Assembly: GCA_034411995.1 (NCBI GenBank)
Contig: DAOUME010000026.1
Coordinates: forward strand, 930,001 to 994,000
Reading direction: 5' to 3'
From: JAUVXJ01 sp034411995
GTDB taxonomy: Bacteria; Chloroflexota; Anaerolineae; UBA7937; B3-Chlor
Length of the DNA stretch: 64,000 nucleotides
Shown here: positions 16,760-24,353 of the stretch, piece after piece
Layout: every line of letters begins with the position of its first letter
How positions within the stretch are numbered: position 1 is the stretch's first letter
The notes under the pieces: generated by a model
The model's database searches: none
The model's input: the letters and a program-made list of their open reading frames with translations, nothing else
Told to the model about the DNA's origin: nothing
Made by a program: the position numbers and the translations under genes

Positions 16760-17860
16760 TCACTCCAGAGCACCGGAAAGCAACTCCGTGTCTTCCGCTC
16801 CGCGCTCAGTCCTGCGTTCATGCCATGGTACCACAAGCGGCTTCCAGTGGTCACTGTCCTTGCCGGGCACCCAAACCGCAGCGTCTTGCCAGGGCGCTCC
16901 TCTGCCAGCCGGTACGGACGTGGTCTCCCCTTCCGGGTGAAGGACCACATAGTGCTTGTATCGCCTCTCCTGCTCATGTGCCTCGCGTGCTTCGTCCTCT
17001 GTGTGGAAGCAGAAGCGGTCGCGAGGGAACCAGTCGAGGTCTTCGCAACTCTCAATAGCCGGATCGCAGCGAATCACCGGGAGGGCATCATAGCTGGAGC
17101 CAAGGAAGCCCAGAAGCGTGTCATCCCCGCGTCGCATTAGGCGATTGTGCTTGAGGCTTTCGGGCGATAGATCGTCCTGCTTCAGGATGGGCCTTATGAG
17201 GCAGTTCCTGTCTCCGTACAAACCCACGCGCGTCTGCGTGCTTGCCCTGACTCCGGTCTGCTTTGCTATCTTCTCTCTGGAGAAGGGCTTGCCGTTAGCG
17301 TGCCCCACAAAGCCTCTGAGCTGGCAATGGAGCCAGTAGTCGAAGCCATAATCTAAGCACCACGGAGGCATCAGCCTAGCCTCGAAACGCCTCGGACCCA
17401 CGTCGAGAATCTCGAATACCTCGGCTGGCGTGTGGTAGACGATCAGACCTCTATTGTTCCCCATGTTCCTGCCCTCTGGCCTTTTCCAAAGAATATCGTT
17501 ACCTCTCGCTAGGTGTTTGTCCAGAGTCCGCTCCTTCCAGTGTCTAGCCTCGCGCTTCTCCTCACTCTTGGGCCTCCAGAAGCCTTTCTTGGGCGTGAAC
17601 GCGTTCTCGTACTCGTGCACGTACTCCCAAACCCTGAGCGCGGCACAGTGTTCGACCAACAACGCGCGTTCCGTGCATCGCCTCTGGTCTGAGTCTAGGA
17701 TCAATGCCATGTACCACAGGTAGTAAGGCTTCAGGAGACCTCTCTTGCCGAGCGCCACGAACAGATCAGGGTGGCACACACGATGCGCCTGGGTGAGGGG
17801 ATCGAACCCCCGCAGCCATTCCTCCTGCTTGACACTGGGTGAGAGTTCGGCTATAGTCAT
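16760..17860 (-). CDS. Unrecognised 366-residue protein with helix-turn-helix-like segment
   Basis: I do not recognise this protein. The start at 17860 is supported by AAAGGA eight bases upstream; an upstream in-frame start at 17953 lacks a ribosome site. It is rich in Trp, Arg and charged residues. In the middle (about residues 185-205) a segment KPFSREKIAKQTGVRASTQ looks like a helix-turn-helix, preceded by a CQLRGFVGHANG motif. The C-terminal third is Trp- and His-rich. Such a layout is seen in replication or plasmid-partition-type proteins of mobile elements, but this is a guess. It is transcribed toward the second integrase. Confidence 0.55.
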   Translation of the reverse strand: MTIAELSPSVKQEEWLRGFDPLTQAHRVCHPDLFVALGKRGLLKPYYLWYMALILDSDQRRCTERALLVEHCAALRVWEYVHEYENAFTPKKGFWRPKSEEKREARHWKERTLDKHLARGNDILWKRPEGRNMGNNRGLIVYHTPAEVFEILDVGPRRFEARLMPPWCLDYGFDYWLHCQLRGFVGHANGKPFSREKIAKQTGVRASTQTRVGLYGDRNCLIRPILKQDDLSPESLKHNRLMRRGDDTLLGFLGSSYDALPVIRCDPAIESCEDLDWFPRDRFCFHTEDEAREAHEQERRYKHYVVLHPEGETTSVPAGRGAPWQDAAVWVPGKDSDHWKPLVVPWHERRTERGAEDTELLSGALE

Positions 17861-18437
17861 GTTGAGTATCCTTTCTTTCTCCAAGCGGCTGGGCTTCTCC
17901 ACAAGCTCCTCAGCCGCTTCGTTATTGGCAACAAGAGAGGCTGCCAAACCCAAGTTGCCCCCTCGGACTTGTGCAGCCTCTCTGGCCCATGCACGGCGGT
18001 CACGGTATCGCCTGGATGGGCGTCAACCGTACGGTTTGGTCAATTGGGCATCACCTGGGCTGGCCTACCTCCTCTCGCTCCTAGCGTGAAGATCGACCTC
18101 TATGTGTGCGCAAGGCCAGGAGGGAGCGGTTCTCCTGGCCCTGCAACTGTTGTGTACTCCACGATGAGACCTTGTTGTGGCCGCCTACCGCTCCATTCCG
18201 ATCAGCGGCTCTCGCACTCCCTAGTCCATGATACTGTTCCTCCTATGAGATTGTTATGTCAACATCATACACCATCTCGACCAGCATCGCAAGGCCGAAT
18301 CGGGCGTTCGACTCGCCGTCTCCGCTGTTGTCGACCCAAAGCAACAACCGGACTACTTACATTGTAGTCCGGTCAGGGGGTCAGCGGGGTATCAATAGAA
18401 CGGTCAACTTGGGGTCACAAGAGGGGTCACGGCGGGC
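17861..18437. other. Intergenic stretch within element
   Basis: These 577 bases show no supported gene. The only clear structure is the perfect inverted repeat at 18347-18373, described separately. The remainder is mixed-composition sequence with short frames only. Confidence 0.4.
18347..18373 (-). terminator. Perfect 10-bp inverted repeat, terminator or recombination core
   Basis: ACCGGACTAC at 18347-18356 and GTAGTCCGGT at 18364-18373 are exact complements around a seven-base spacer. On the minus strand it follows the helix-turn-helix gene stop by 64 bases and is followed by a T-rich tract (TTGTTGCTTT), so a terminator is the simplest reading. Ten-base arms around a seven-base spacer also resemble a tyrosine-recombinase core site. 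Confidence 0.5.
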
Positions 18438-18926
18438 TCATGGTAGCTCGCCTCGCTTCCGCAATTCTCTTACTTCTCGCTTGACCGTAGATTCGCTCCA
18501 ACCGAGTTGCCTGCCTGCCTGATCATGCGTCAGCCCTTCCCGCTTGAGTTCCCTGATATGCTTCTGGCGCTCCGTAAGGCGACGCCTTCCTACCCCCTCA
18601 GCTGAGACCGCAGTCGGGTCATAGCGGCTGCGCAGTGTCCAGACGTAGTAGTTCGAAGGCAGACAGTTATCCATGGCCCTGACTATGGCCCACGTCGCTC
18701 CCGACTCCTGGTCCAGTGCGTCACACAGCCATTGAGACCCTATGAGTTCCACACCAAGGCCATGCCGGACCTCGCCGCCATACTCTTGCGTATAGCCGGT
18801 GTCCCACAGGCGCAAAGACCTACACTGCCGCAGCATCTCAGAGGCAACCTGATGCTCCGCCGATTGTCCCTCTGCCAAGTATCGAGCAACGGTGGCTAGA
18901 AGCGCTTCAGCATCGGGTAGTTTCAT
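18438..18926 (-). CDS. Helix-turn-helix DNA-binding protein
   Basis: The start at 18926 follows GGGGAG by seven bases, giving 162 residues; the longer upstream reading has no ribosome site. The C-terminal 45 residues form a classic helix-turn-helix of the sigma-4/resolvase type: LTERQKHIRELKREGLTHDQ, then AGRQLGWSESTVKREVRELR. The N-terminal part is helical with a Trp-rich centre (SQWLCDALDQESGATW). It is probably a transcriptional regulator of the element. It lies next to the right direct repeat and reads inward. Confidence 0.7.
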   Translation of the reverse strand: MKLPDAEALLATVARYLAEGQSAEHQVASEMLRQCRSLRLWDTGYTQEYGGEVRHGLGVELIGSQWLCDALDQESGATWAIVRAMDNCLPSNYYVWTLRSRYDPTAVSAEGVGRRRLTERQKHIRELKREGLTHDQAGRQLGWSESTVKREVRELRKRGELP

Positions 18927-19164
18927 GCGTCTGCTCCCCTGGCTTGTCATCAGCGTTGTGTTCGCTCTCACGCGCAAGCCACTTCGCACAGGAAAGTCAC
19001 AGAGCTGGGCAGCTTCTCGTTGCGCTGGGTCAGAAGGTGTGCTAGGATACGGAGGGTGAGCGGCCAGCCGTGACGCTTCGGCTTCATCAGGTGCGACTGC
19101 CGACGCAAGAACCGAAGCTTTGCAGAAGTGGTGCAAGCCTCGAACTGACGCTCAGCAACACGAA

Positions 19165-19238
19165 TGCGCCGGAGAGGATTCGAACCTCCAGCCTACTGAT
19201 TCGTAGTCAGTTGCTCTATCCTATTGAGCTACCGGCGC
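19165..19238 (-). tRNA. tRNA-Arg(ACG), right copy
   Basis: A 74-base cloverleaf identical to the left copy except for the D-loop T (GGATAGAGC), the commoner base in this position. Anticodon loop CTACGAA gives anticodon ACG. Confidence 0.95.
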
Positions 19239-19241
19239 ATG

Positions 19242-19336
19242 TGGCGGAGAGGGTGGGATTTGAACCCACGAAGGAGCTTATCACCCCTTAGACGCTTAGC
19301 AGGCGCCCGCACTAGACCAGGCTATGCGACCTCTCC
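19242..19336 (-). tRNA. tRNA-Ser(GCT), right copy
   Basis: Identical in sequence to 10195-10289: acceptor GGAGAGG, anticodon GCT, long variable arm and encoded CCA. Confidence 0.95.
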
Positions 19337-19354
19337 GTGAGCTCTATTCGGTTA

Positions 19355-19444
<90 letters not shown>

Positions 19445-19543
19445 GCGCGAGAGGGACTTCCCTCACCCTCTAAGCCAAGTATAGCAGAGAGGGCTTGCCC
19501 TGTCAACCACTTTCCCGCAGGGCACGCTCACCAGACCCCCAAC

Positions 19544-19571
19544 CGTAGGGCAAGCTTGAGCCTGCCCCACG
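19544..19571. repeat. Short palindromic repeat, copy 1
   Basis: A 28-base sequence with core GGGCAAGCTTGAGCCTGCCC, matched at 27 of 28 positions by 38622-38649. It folds as a hairpin and lies in intergenic DNA upstream of the hypA promoter. Confidence 0.6.
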
Positions 19572-19586
19572 ATGGGTGCACGACGG

Positions 19587-19616
19587 TTGCACCTCGCCGC
19601 GTACCCCTGCTATAAT
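19587..19616 (+). promoter_or_regulatory. Promoter of hypA with very short leader
   Basis: TATAAT at 19611-19616 is perfect and TTGCAC at 19587-19592 lies 18 bases upstream. The expected start point near 19623 is only about nine bases before the hypA ATG at 19632, and no Shine-Dalgarno sequence fits, so the transcript may be nearly leaderless. Confidence 0.65.
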
Positions 19617-19631
19617 GGCCCGTGGACTCCG

Positions 19632-19973
19632 ATGCACGAACTCCCCGTCACCCAAGGAATGCTCTCTATCGCCCTTGAACACGCCCAGAAGGCCGGTGCC
19701 CGGAAGATCACGGCCATCAACCTCACCATAGGCGAGATGTCCGGCATCGTCGACGATTCCGTCCAGTTTTACTTCGACTTTGTCAGCAAAGACACGCTGG
19801 CACAGGGGGCCTCGTTGCACTTCGAGAGAATCCCCGCCCGCTTCCACTGTAAGGCCTGCAACGAGGACTTCTCCTTGCGCGACGGGCAGTGGGCCTGCCC
19901 CCACTGCGGAGAGTGGAGCGTGGAGATCGTCGCGGGGCGAGAGTTCTACGTGGAGAGCATCGAGGTGGAGTAG
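19632..19973 (+). CDS. hypA: Hydrogenase nickel insertion protein HypA
   Basis: The 113-residue protein begins MHELPVTQ, the conserved Met-His-Glu nickel site of HypA, which decides the start over the longer upstream frame. The zinc ribbon follows near residues 73-97 as CKAC and CPHC. HypA passes nickel to [NiFe] hydrogenase large subunits together with HypB. hypB follows five bases after the stop. No hydrogenase structural gene is in the window, so the client lies elsewhere or is another nickel enzyme. Confidence 0.95.
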   Translation: MHELPVTQGMLSIALEHAQKAGARKITAINLTIGEMSGIVDDSVQFYFDFVSKDTLAQGASLHFERIPARFHCKACNEDFSLRDGQWACPHCGEWSVEIVAGREFYVESIEVE

Positions 19974-19978
19974 CACCG

Positions 19979-20644
19979 ATGAAGATCAAGGTCGTAGAGG
20001 ACATCCTCAGCGCCAACGACCGCCTGGCAGAGGAAAACGCTCAGGTTCTGGCCCGCGAGGGCGTCCTGGCGGTCAACGTCATGGCCTCGCCAGGGGCAGG
20101 CAAGACCAGCCTCATCGTGCAGACCATCGACCAACTCCGGGACCGGCTCCGCATCGGGGTCATCGAGGGGGACATCGCCTCCCGGGTCGATGCCGACACC
20201 ATCGAAGCGCTGGGCATTCCCGTGGTGCAGATCAACACCGGCGGCACCTGCCACCTGGACGCCAACATGGTCCACGGCGCGCTGAACCAACTCCCCTTGG
20301 GCGACCTGGACCTGCTGTTCATCGAAAACGTGGGCAACCTCATCTGCCCCACCGACTTCGCCCTGGGCGAAGCGCTCAAGGTGATGATCGCCAGCGTCCC
20401 CGAAGGCGACGACAAGCCGTACAAGTACCCGGGCATGTTCGCGGCGGTGGACGCCATCGTCATCAACAAGATAGACCTACTCCCCTACGTCTCCTTCGAC
20501 CTGGAGGGCTTTCGCAGGCTGGTGTTGGGCCTCAATACCGATGTGCAGGTCTTCGAGGTCTCCTGCCAGACGGGAGCGGGGATCGAACCCTGGGTCGACT
20601 GGCTGCTGAGCAAGGCCGCCGAGGTCACGGGCAAAGCGACCTAG
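19979..20644 (+). CDS. hypB: Hydrogenase nickel incorporation GTPase HypB
   Basis: At 221 residues this is the GTPase that powers nickel delivery to hydrogenase with HypA. The P-loop is ASPGAGKTS at residues 36-44. The switch/metal region includes EGDIASRVDAD and the GGTCHLDANMV Cys/His site, FIENVGNLICP carries the second conserved Cys, and NKIDLL is the G4 base-recognition motif. It lacks the N-terminal Cys-rich or poly-His nickel storage tail of some HypB proteins, so storage must be elsewhere. The start is the ATG five bases after hypA. Confidence 0.95.
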   Translation: MKIKVVEDILSANDRLAEENAQVLAREGVLAVNVMASPGAGKTSLIVQTIDQLRDRLRIGVIEGDIASRVDADTIEALGIPVVQINTGGTCHLDANMVHGALNQLPLGDLDLLFIENVGNLICPTDFALGEALKVMIASVPEGDDKPYKYPGMFAAVDAIVINKIDLLPYVSFDLEGFRRLVLGLNTDVQVFEVSCQTGAGIEPWVDWLLSKAAEVTGKAT

Positions 20645-20710
20645 CAGGGTCTCCAGTTCCGGTGAGCAGGGAGTGCCGGGCTCGGAGACACCCCATCGAG
20701 GAGGAAGCCA

Positions 20711-23161
20711 ATGGCCCGAAAGAAACGCGAGATCGTCCGCACCAGCACCTGGTCTGCCGGACCGGGCTGCCACGGAGGGTGCGGCGTGCTGGCCCACATC
20801 GAGGACGGCAAGCTGGTCAAGATCGAGGGCGACCCCGACCACCCCTGGAACCAGGGACGCCTCTGCGCCAGGTGCCTGGCCATGACCCAGTACACCTACC
20901 ACCCCGACCGCCTGACCAGACCCCTCAAACGGGTGGGGGAGCGCGGCGAAGGTAAGTGGCAGGAGATCTCCTGGGATGAGGCCTTCGACCTCATCGAGGA
21001 CAGGATGGGTAGGATCAGGGACCAGTACGGCCCGGAGAGCGTGATCTTCGCCATGGGCACGGGGCGCGATATCCCGCCCTGGATCTGTTTGCTGGCCTAC
21101 GCCTACGGCAGCCCCAACGTGATGTTCGCCCTCAGCGGCATCGCCTGCTACAGCCCCAGGATCGCCGCCGTGGAGACGGTGCAGGGCGACTACTGCGTCC
21201 TCGACGCCTCCCAGTGGTTCGAGAAACGGTACGACGACCCCCGGTACCAGGTCCCCGAGTGTATCGTCATCTGGGGGTACAACATCCCCGCCACCTGCCC
21301 CGACAACGTCTTCGGTCACTGGATCGTCGACCTCATGAAACGGGGCACCAAGATCATCGCCATCGACCCCCGGCTCTCCTGGTTCGCTTCCAGGGCCAAG
21401 AAGTGGCTCCAGCTCCGTCCGGGCACCGACGGCGCCCTGGCCATGGGCTTTTTGAAGGTCATCCTGGACGAAGGTCTCTACGACCACGAGTGGGTGGAGA
21501 GGTGGACCAATGCTCCCTTCCTCATCAGGAAGGACACGGGCCAGTTGCTCCGCGCCAGCGACGTAGTTGAGGGCGAGGCGGAGAGCAGCTTCGTGGCCTG
21601 GGACTCGGCCAAACAGGAGCCCGTGGTCTGGGATTCGGCCCACGCGGAGTACAAACCGCCCGAGGCCATTCCGGCTCCCCGGGGCACCTACCAGGTCACC
21701 CTGAAGGACGGAAAAGTGGTCTCCTGCTGCACGGTGTGGGACCGGTTCCGTGAGGAGGTGGACCAATACCCGCTCCACCGCGTCTCCGAGATCACCTGGG
21801 TCCCTGAGGAGGACATCGCCGAGGCGGCCCGGATGTACGCCAGGAGCAAGCCGGCGGCCATCCACTGGGGTGTGCCCATCGACATGACCCCAGCCATCAC
21901 CCCCACCACCCAGGCCATCGCCAACCTGTGGTGCCTCACCGGGAACCTGGACGTGCCCGGCGGCAACGTCATCTCCCGCCACGCCTTCGACGTGGTCGCT
22001 TATGCGTTGCCCGGCGGCAAGGCCATCATCAAGCTGGACGACGCGGAGGCCGCCAGCAGGAGGATCGGCGCGGACCGGTACGGCCCTCTACAGTCCTTCA
22101 TCTGGCGCGCCCAGACGGACCTGGTCCTGGATCAGATCTTCAGCGAGGACCCCTATCCCATCAAGGGCATGTGGATCCAGGGCTGTAACATCCTTCCGGG
22201 CATCGGCCTCGATCCCCGGAGGTGGATGGAGGCGCTGGAGCGGCTGGACTTCGTCGCTGCGGTGGACCTGTTCATGACCCCCACCACGCAGTTGGCCGAC
22301 GTTGTCCTCCCGGCTGCCACCTTCCTGGAGAAGGACAGCGTCCGGAGCTGGTGGGTGCCGCTACAAACGGTGAACAAGGTGCTGAAGGTCGGAGAATGCC
22401 GGCCGGACATCGAGATCAACTTCGAGCTGGCCAGGCGGTTCGACCCGGATTTCCGCTGGGAGACGGTCCACGACCTCTTCGACGAGATCCTCTCCCCCTC
22501 GGGTTTGACCTTCGAGGAGTTGCAGGAGAAGCGCTGGGTCTTCCCGGAGGAGGGCAGCTCCAGCGCCCCCTACCTGAGATACGAGAAGGGGTTGCTTCGC
22601 CAGGACGGCAAGCCGGGGTTCAATACCCCCTCGGGCAAGATGGAGATCTACTCCACTCGCCGGGAGGATTGGGGCCTGGAGCCGGTGGCCCACTACGAGG
22701 AGCCGCCCTTCACCCCGGTGACCCAGCCGGACAAGCTGGAGAAGTACCCCCTGATCCTCTCCACGGGGCGACGCTCCGCGGTCTACTTCCACTCGGAGCA
22801 CCGCCAGATCCCCTGGCTGAGGGCGCTGGACCCCGACCCCGTGGTGGAGATCCATCCCGATACCGCCCGGGAGCGGGACATCGGCGACGGCGAATGGGTG
22901 TGGATCGAGAACTGGCTGGGGAAGTGTAAATACAAGGCCAAGGTGACCAGGGTAGTGCCGCGGTGGATGGTCATGGCCGCCCACGGCTGGTGGTTCCCCG
23001 AGGAGAAGGGAGAGAAACCCCACCTCTTCGGCACGTGGAGGTCCAACGCCAACCAGTTGTTCCCCATGGGCTACCAGGGCAAGGACGGCCTGGGGACTCC
23101 CTTGAAGCACATGCTGTGCCAGGTCTACAAGGTCGGTGGAGGGGAGGTAGACGATGAGTGA
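20711..23161 (+). CDS. Molybdopterin oxidoreductase, DMSO reductase family
   Basis: This 816-residue catalytic subunit has GAGGAGG before the ATG and no Tat signal, so it is probably cytoplasmic. The N-terminal [4Fe-4S] site is GCHGGCGVLA plus GRLCARC. The pterin domains follow (GKWQEISWDEAFDLI, then WGYNIPAT and IDPRLSWFASRAKKW). A Cys in SGIACYSPR lies where the metal ligand is found in enzymes such as acetylene hydratase and formate dehydrogenase. The C-terminal domain begins near PLILSTGRRSAVYFHSEHR. It overlaps the next gene, a 4Fe-4S protein, by eight bases, which suggests a two-subunit enzyme. The substrate is unknown; related groups include catechol dehydroxylase-like and acetylene hydratase-like enzymes. 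Confidence 0.9.
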   Translation: MARKKREIVRTSTWSAGPGCHGGCGVLAHIEDGKLVKIEGDPDHPWNQGRLCARCLAMTQYTYHPDRLTRPLKRVGERGEGKWQEISWDEAFDLIEDRMGRIRDQYGPESVIFAMGTGRDIPPWICLLAYAYGSPNVMFALSGIACYSPRIAAVETVQGDYCVLDASQWFEKRYDDPRYQVPECIVIWGYNIPATCPDNVFGHWIVDLMKRGTKIIAIDPRLSWFASRAKKWLQLRPGTDGALAMGFLKVILDEGLYDHEWVERWTNAPFLIRKDTGQLLRASDVVEGEAESSFVAWDSAKQEPVVWDSAHAEYKPPEAIPAPRGTYQVTLKDGKVVSCCTVWDRFREEVDQYPLHRVSEITWVPEEDIAEAARMYARSKPAAIHWGVPIDMTPAITPTTQAIANLWCLTGNLDVPGGNVISRHAFDVVAYALPGGKAIIKLDDAEAASRRIGADRYGPLQSFIWRAQTDLVLDQIFSEDPYPIKGMWIQGCNILPGIGLDPRRWMEALERLDFVAAVDLFMTPTTQLADVVLPAATFLEKDSVRSWWVPLQTVNKVLKVGECRPDIEINFELARRFDPDFRWETVHDLFDEILSPSGLTFEELQEKRWVFPEEGSSSAPYLRYEKGLLRQDGKPGFNTPSGKMEIYSTRREDWGLEPVAHYEEPPFTPVTQPDKLEKYPLILSTGRRSAVYFHSEHRQIPWLRALDPDPVVEIHPDTARERDIGDGEWVWIENWLGKCKYKAKVTRVVPRWMVMAAHGWWFPEEKGEKPHLFGTWRSNANQLFPMGYQGKDGLGTPLKHMLCQVYKVGGGEVDDE

Positions 23162-23498
23162 CCGGAAGCCGGAGCACGGCCTGCTCATAGACTACGAATA
23201 CTGCACCGGCTGCCACGCCTGCGAGGTAGCCTGCTGTCAGGAATACGGCTGGGAAGCCGGCATGGCGGGGATCAAGGTGATCGAGGTCGTGGAGCCGCTG
23301 CCCAAGGACAAGGCCTACCTGGCCTACATTCCCTTCCCCACCGAGCTGTGCGTGCTCTGCGCCCGCCGGACCAGGGAGGGGCTGGAGCCGTCGTGCGCCA
23401 AGCACTGTATGGCCGCGGTGATCAAGTACGGCCGCCTCGAGGAGCTGGCCAGGGAGATAGACAAGCCCAGGATGGTGCTCTGGGCGCCGCGGGCGTAG
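23154..23498 (+). CDS. 4Fe-4S electron transfer subunit
   Basis: The 114-residue protein has CTGCHACEVACCQEYGW at residues 17-33, a ferredoxin-like CxxCxxCxxxC, and a second set of cysteines (LCVLCARR and SCAKHC). It therefore probably holds two clusters. It overlaps the molybdoenzyme gene by eight bases and has its own GGAGGT site. It would carry electrons to or from the molybdoenzyme. Its small size and lack of a membrane anchor gene nearby suggest a soluble pair. Confidence 0.9.
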   Translation: MSDRKPEHGLLIDYEYCTGCHACEVACCQEYGWEAGMAGIKVIEVVEPLPKDKAYLAYIPFPTELCVLCARRTREGLEPSCAKHCMAAVIKYGRLEELAREIDKPRMVLWAPRA

Positions 23499-23618
23499 CT
23501 TTCACCCACGGCCAAGACGCTGGCCGAGGTCTCTCCGGTTGCACTATAATCGTGAAGGGTCGAGCGCTCGCCGGCCCAGAACCAGACAAGACCTCTCCCG
23601 AGTGAACGAGGCAGAACG

Positions 23619-23858
23619 ATGGCCCGAAAGCGAGGCAAGAGCTACACCATCATCCTCCAGCCGGAGACCGATCCGGAGTTCGAGGGGTACTACAACGCCT
23701 CCGTGCCTGCCCTGCCAGGGTGCTTCAGCTATGGGAGCACGCGAGAGGAAGCTCTCGGCAATATCAAGGAGGCCATCGAACTCTATCTTGAAGACCTGGA
23801 AGCGTCCGGAAAACGCATCCCCGACGAGCAGACAGAGAGCCTCGAAGTGGCGGTGTGA
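23619..23858 (+). CDS. hicB: HicB-like antitoxin
   Basis: The 79-residue protein has the HicB fold features: an early beta strand (YTIILQPE), the YYNASVPALPGCFSYGSTREEAL core and a helix NIKEAIELYLEDLE. HicB proteins bind and inhibit HicA mRNA interferases. A TATAAT at 23545-23550 may be the -10 box, without a clear -35. The next frame, overlapping its stop, looks like a degraded HicA, so this may now be an orphan antitoxin. It has no C-terminal DNA-binding extension. Confidence 0.75.
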   Translation: MARKRGKSYTIILQPETDPEFEGYYNASVPALPGCFSYGSTREEALGNIKEAIELYLEDLEASGKRIPDEQTESLEVAV

Positions 23859-24073
23859 TGCCCCGCCTGTCAGGTCTTTCGCCGTTCTCCTCCTCCACTC
23901 TGCCCCGTCTGCGCTGCGACGCCCCGGCCGGTACGAGAAGCGCGCACGTGATGTACGACCCGACCACCGAACCGCTGTGGAGCCGCCCTGTTGCAGCTCT
24001 TCAATACGCCGGGATTGGGATGGGTTCGCCCCGTTCCACTGGTTGTCTACGTTCTGGCAATCTGTACGAGTAG
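23858..24073 (+). pseudogene. Degraded HicA-like toxin remnant
   Basis: The frame starts at the ATG overlapping the hicB stop. It begins MPRLSGLS, as many HicA toxins do, and later has SAHVMYDPTTEP, resembling the HicA active-site region (Gly-Ser-His followed by a DPTT-like strand). The part between them is unlike HicA and the C-terminal PLHx-GTL motif is missing, so reading frame damage or strong divergence is likely. Position and order fit a hicBA pair. The call is tentative. Confidence 0.35.
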
Positions 24074-24353
24074 TACTGTCGGTGGCCGCCCGCAATCATC
24101 GTTGGCACCGAGCCACTGACAGTCGCTGCAGACGCCGTAGCCAGCCGCGGGGCGTCGGAGCATTCCCAGCCCACTTCGATAACTTGGGCGCCAGGCCGCG
24201 TTCATTGGCGAATGGGACGTGCTGCCACCGTTCATCATCCCTGAGAATCACTTCGACTCTTCTTCGCGCGCGGTCTCTAGGCCGACGGTGTACCAGTGGT
24301 TTCACAAGTCCAACCGCGGAGGGCGCCGGGCCAACCATGCCAATCCACCGTTG

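Larger units (their letters stand above)
10113..19336. mobile_element. Integrated element flanked by 177-bp direct repeats that duplicate two tRNA genes
   Basis: Bases 10113-10289 and 19160-19336 are identical at 176 of 177 positions, the one difference being g at 10171 versus a at 19218. Each copy contains a whole tRNA-Arg(ACG) and a whole tRNA-Ser(GCT). The unit length between repeats is 9047 bases. Inside are a XerC/D-like recombinase starting 33 bases past the left repeat, a second unrelated tyrosine recombinase, and cargo: two lipoproteins, a membrane protein, a TPR protein, a 366-residue unknown and a helix-turn-helix protein. Codon use and AT content in this part look different from the flanks. 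This fits a tRNA-targeted integrative element; a tandem duplication is the alternative. Confidence 0.75.
19160..19336. repeat. Right direct repeat (putative attR)
   Basis: This is the right copy of the 177-bp repeat starting ACGAATGCGCC. It differs from the left copy only at 19218. Beyond it lies chromosomal sequence with tRNA-Ser(TGA). Confidence 0.85.

Noticed and set aside
20477..21982. 501-codon minus-strand frame opposite the molybdoenzyme
   Set aside because: Gly/Val/Asp/His-rich low-complexity translation opposite a clear DMSO-reductase-family gene; shadow frame.
23541..23550. Full promoter for hicB from TATAAT at 23545
   Set aside because: The -10 is perfect but no -35 hexamer lies 16-18 bases upstream, so only the box is mentioned under hicB.
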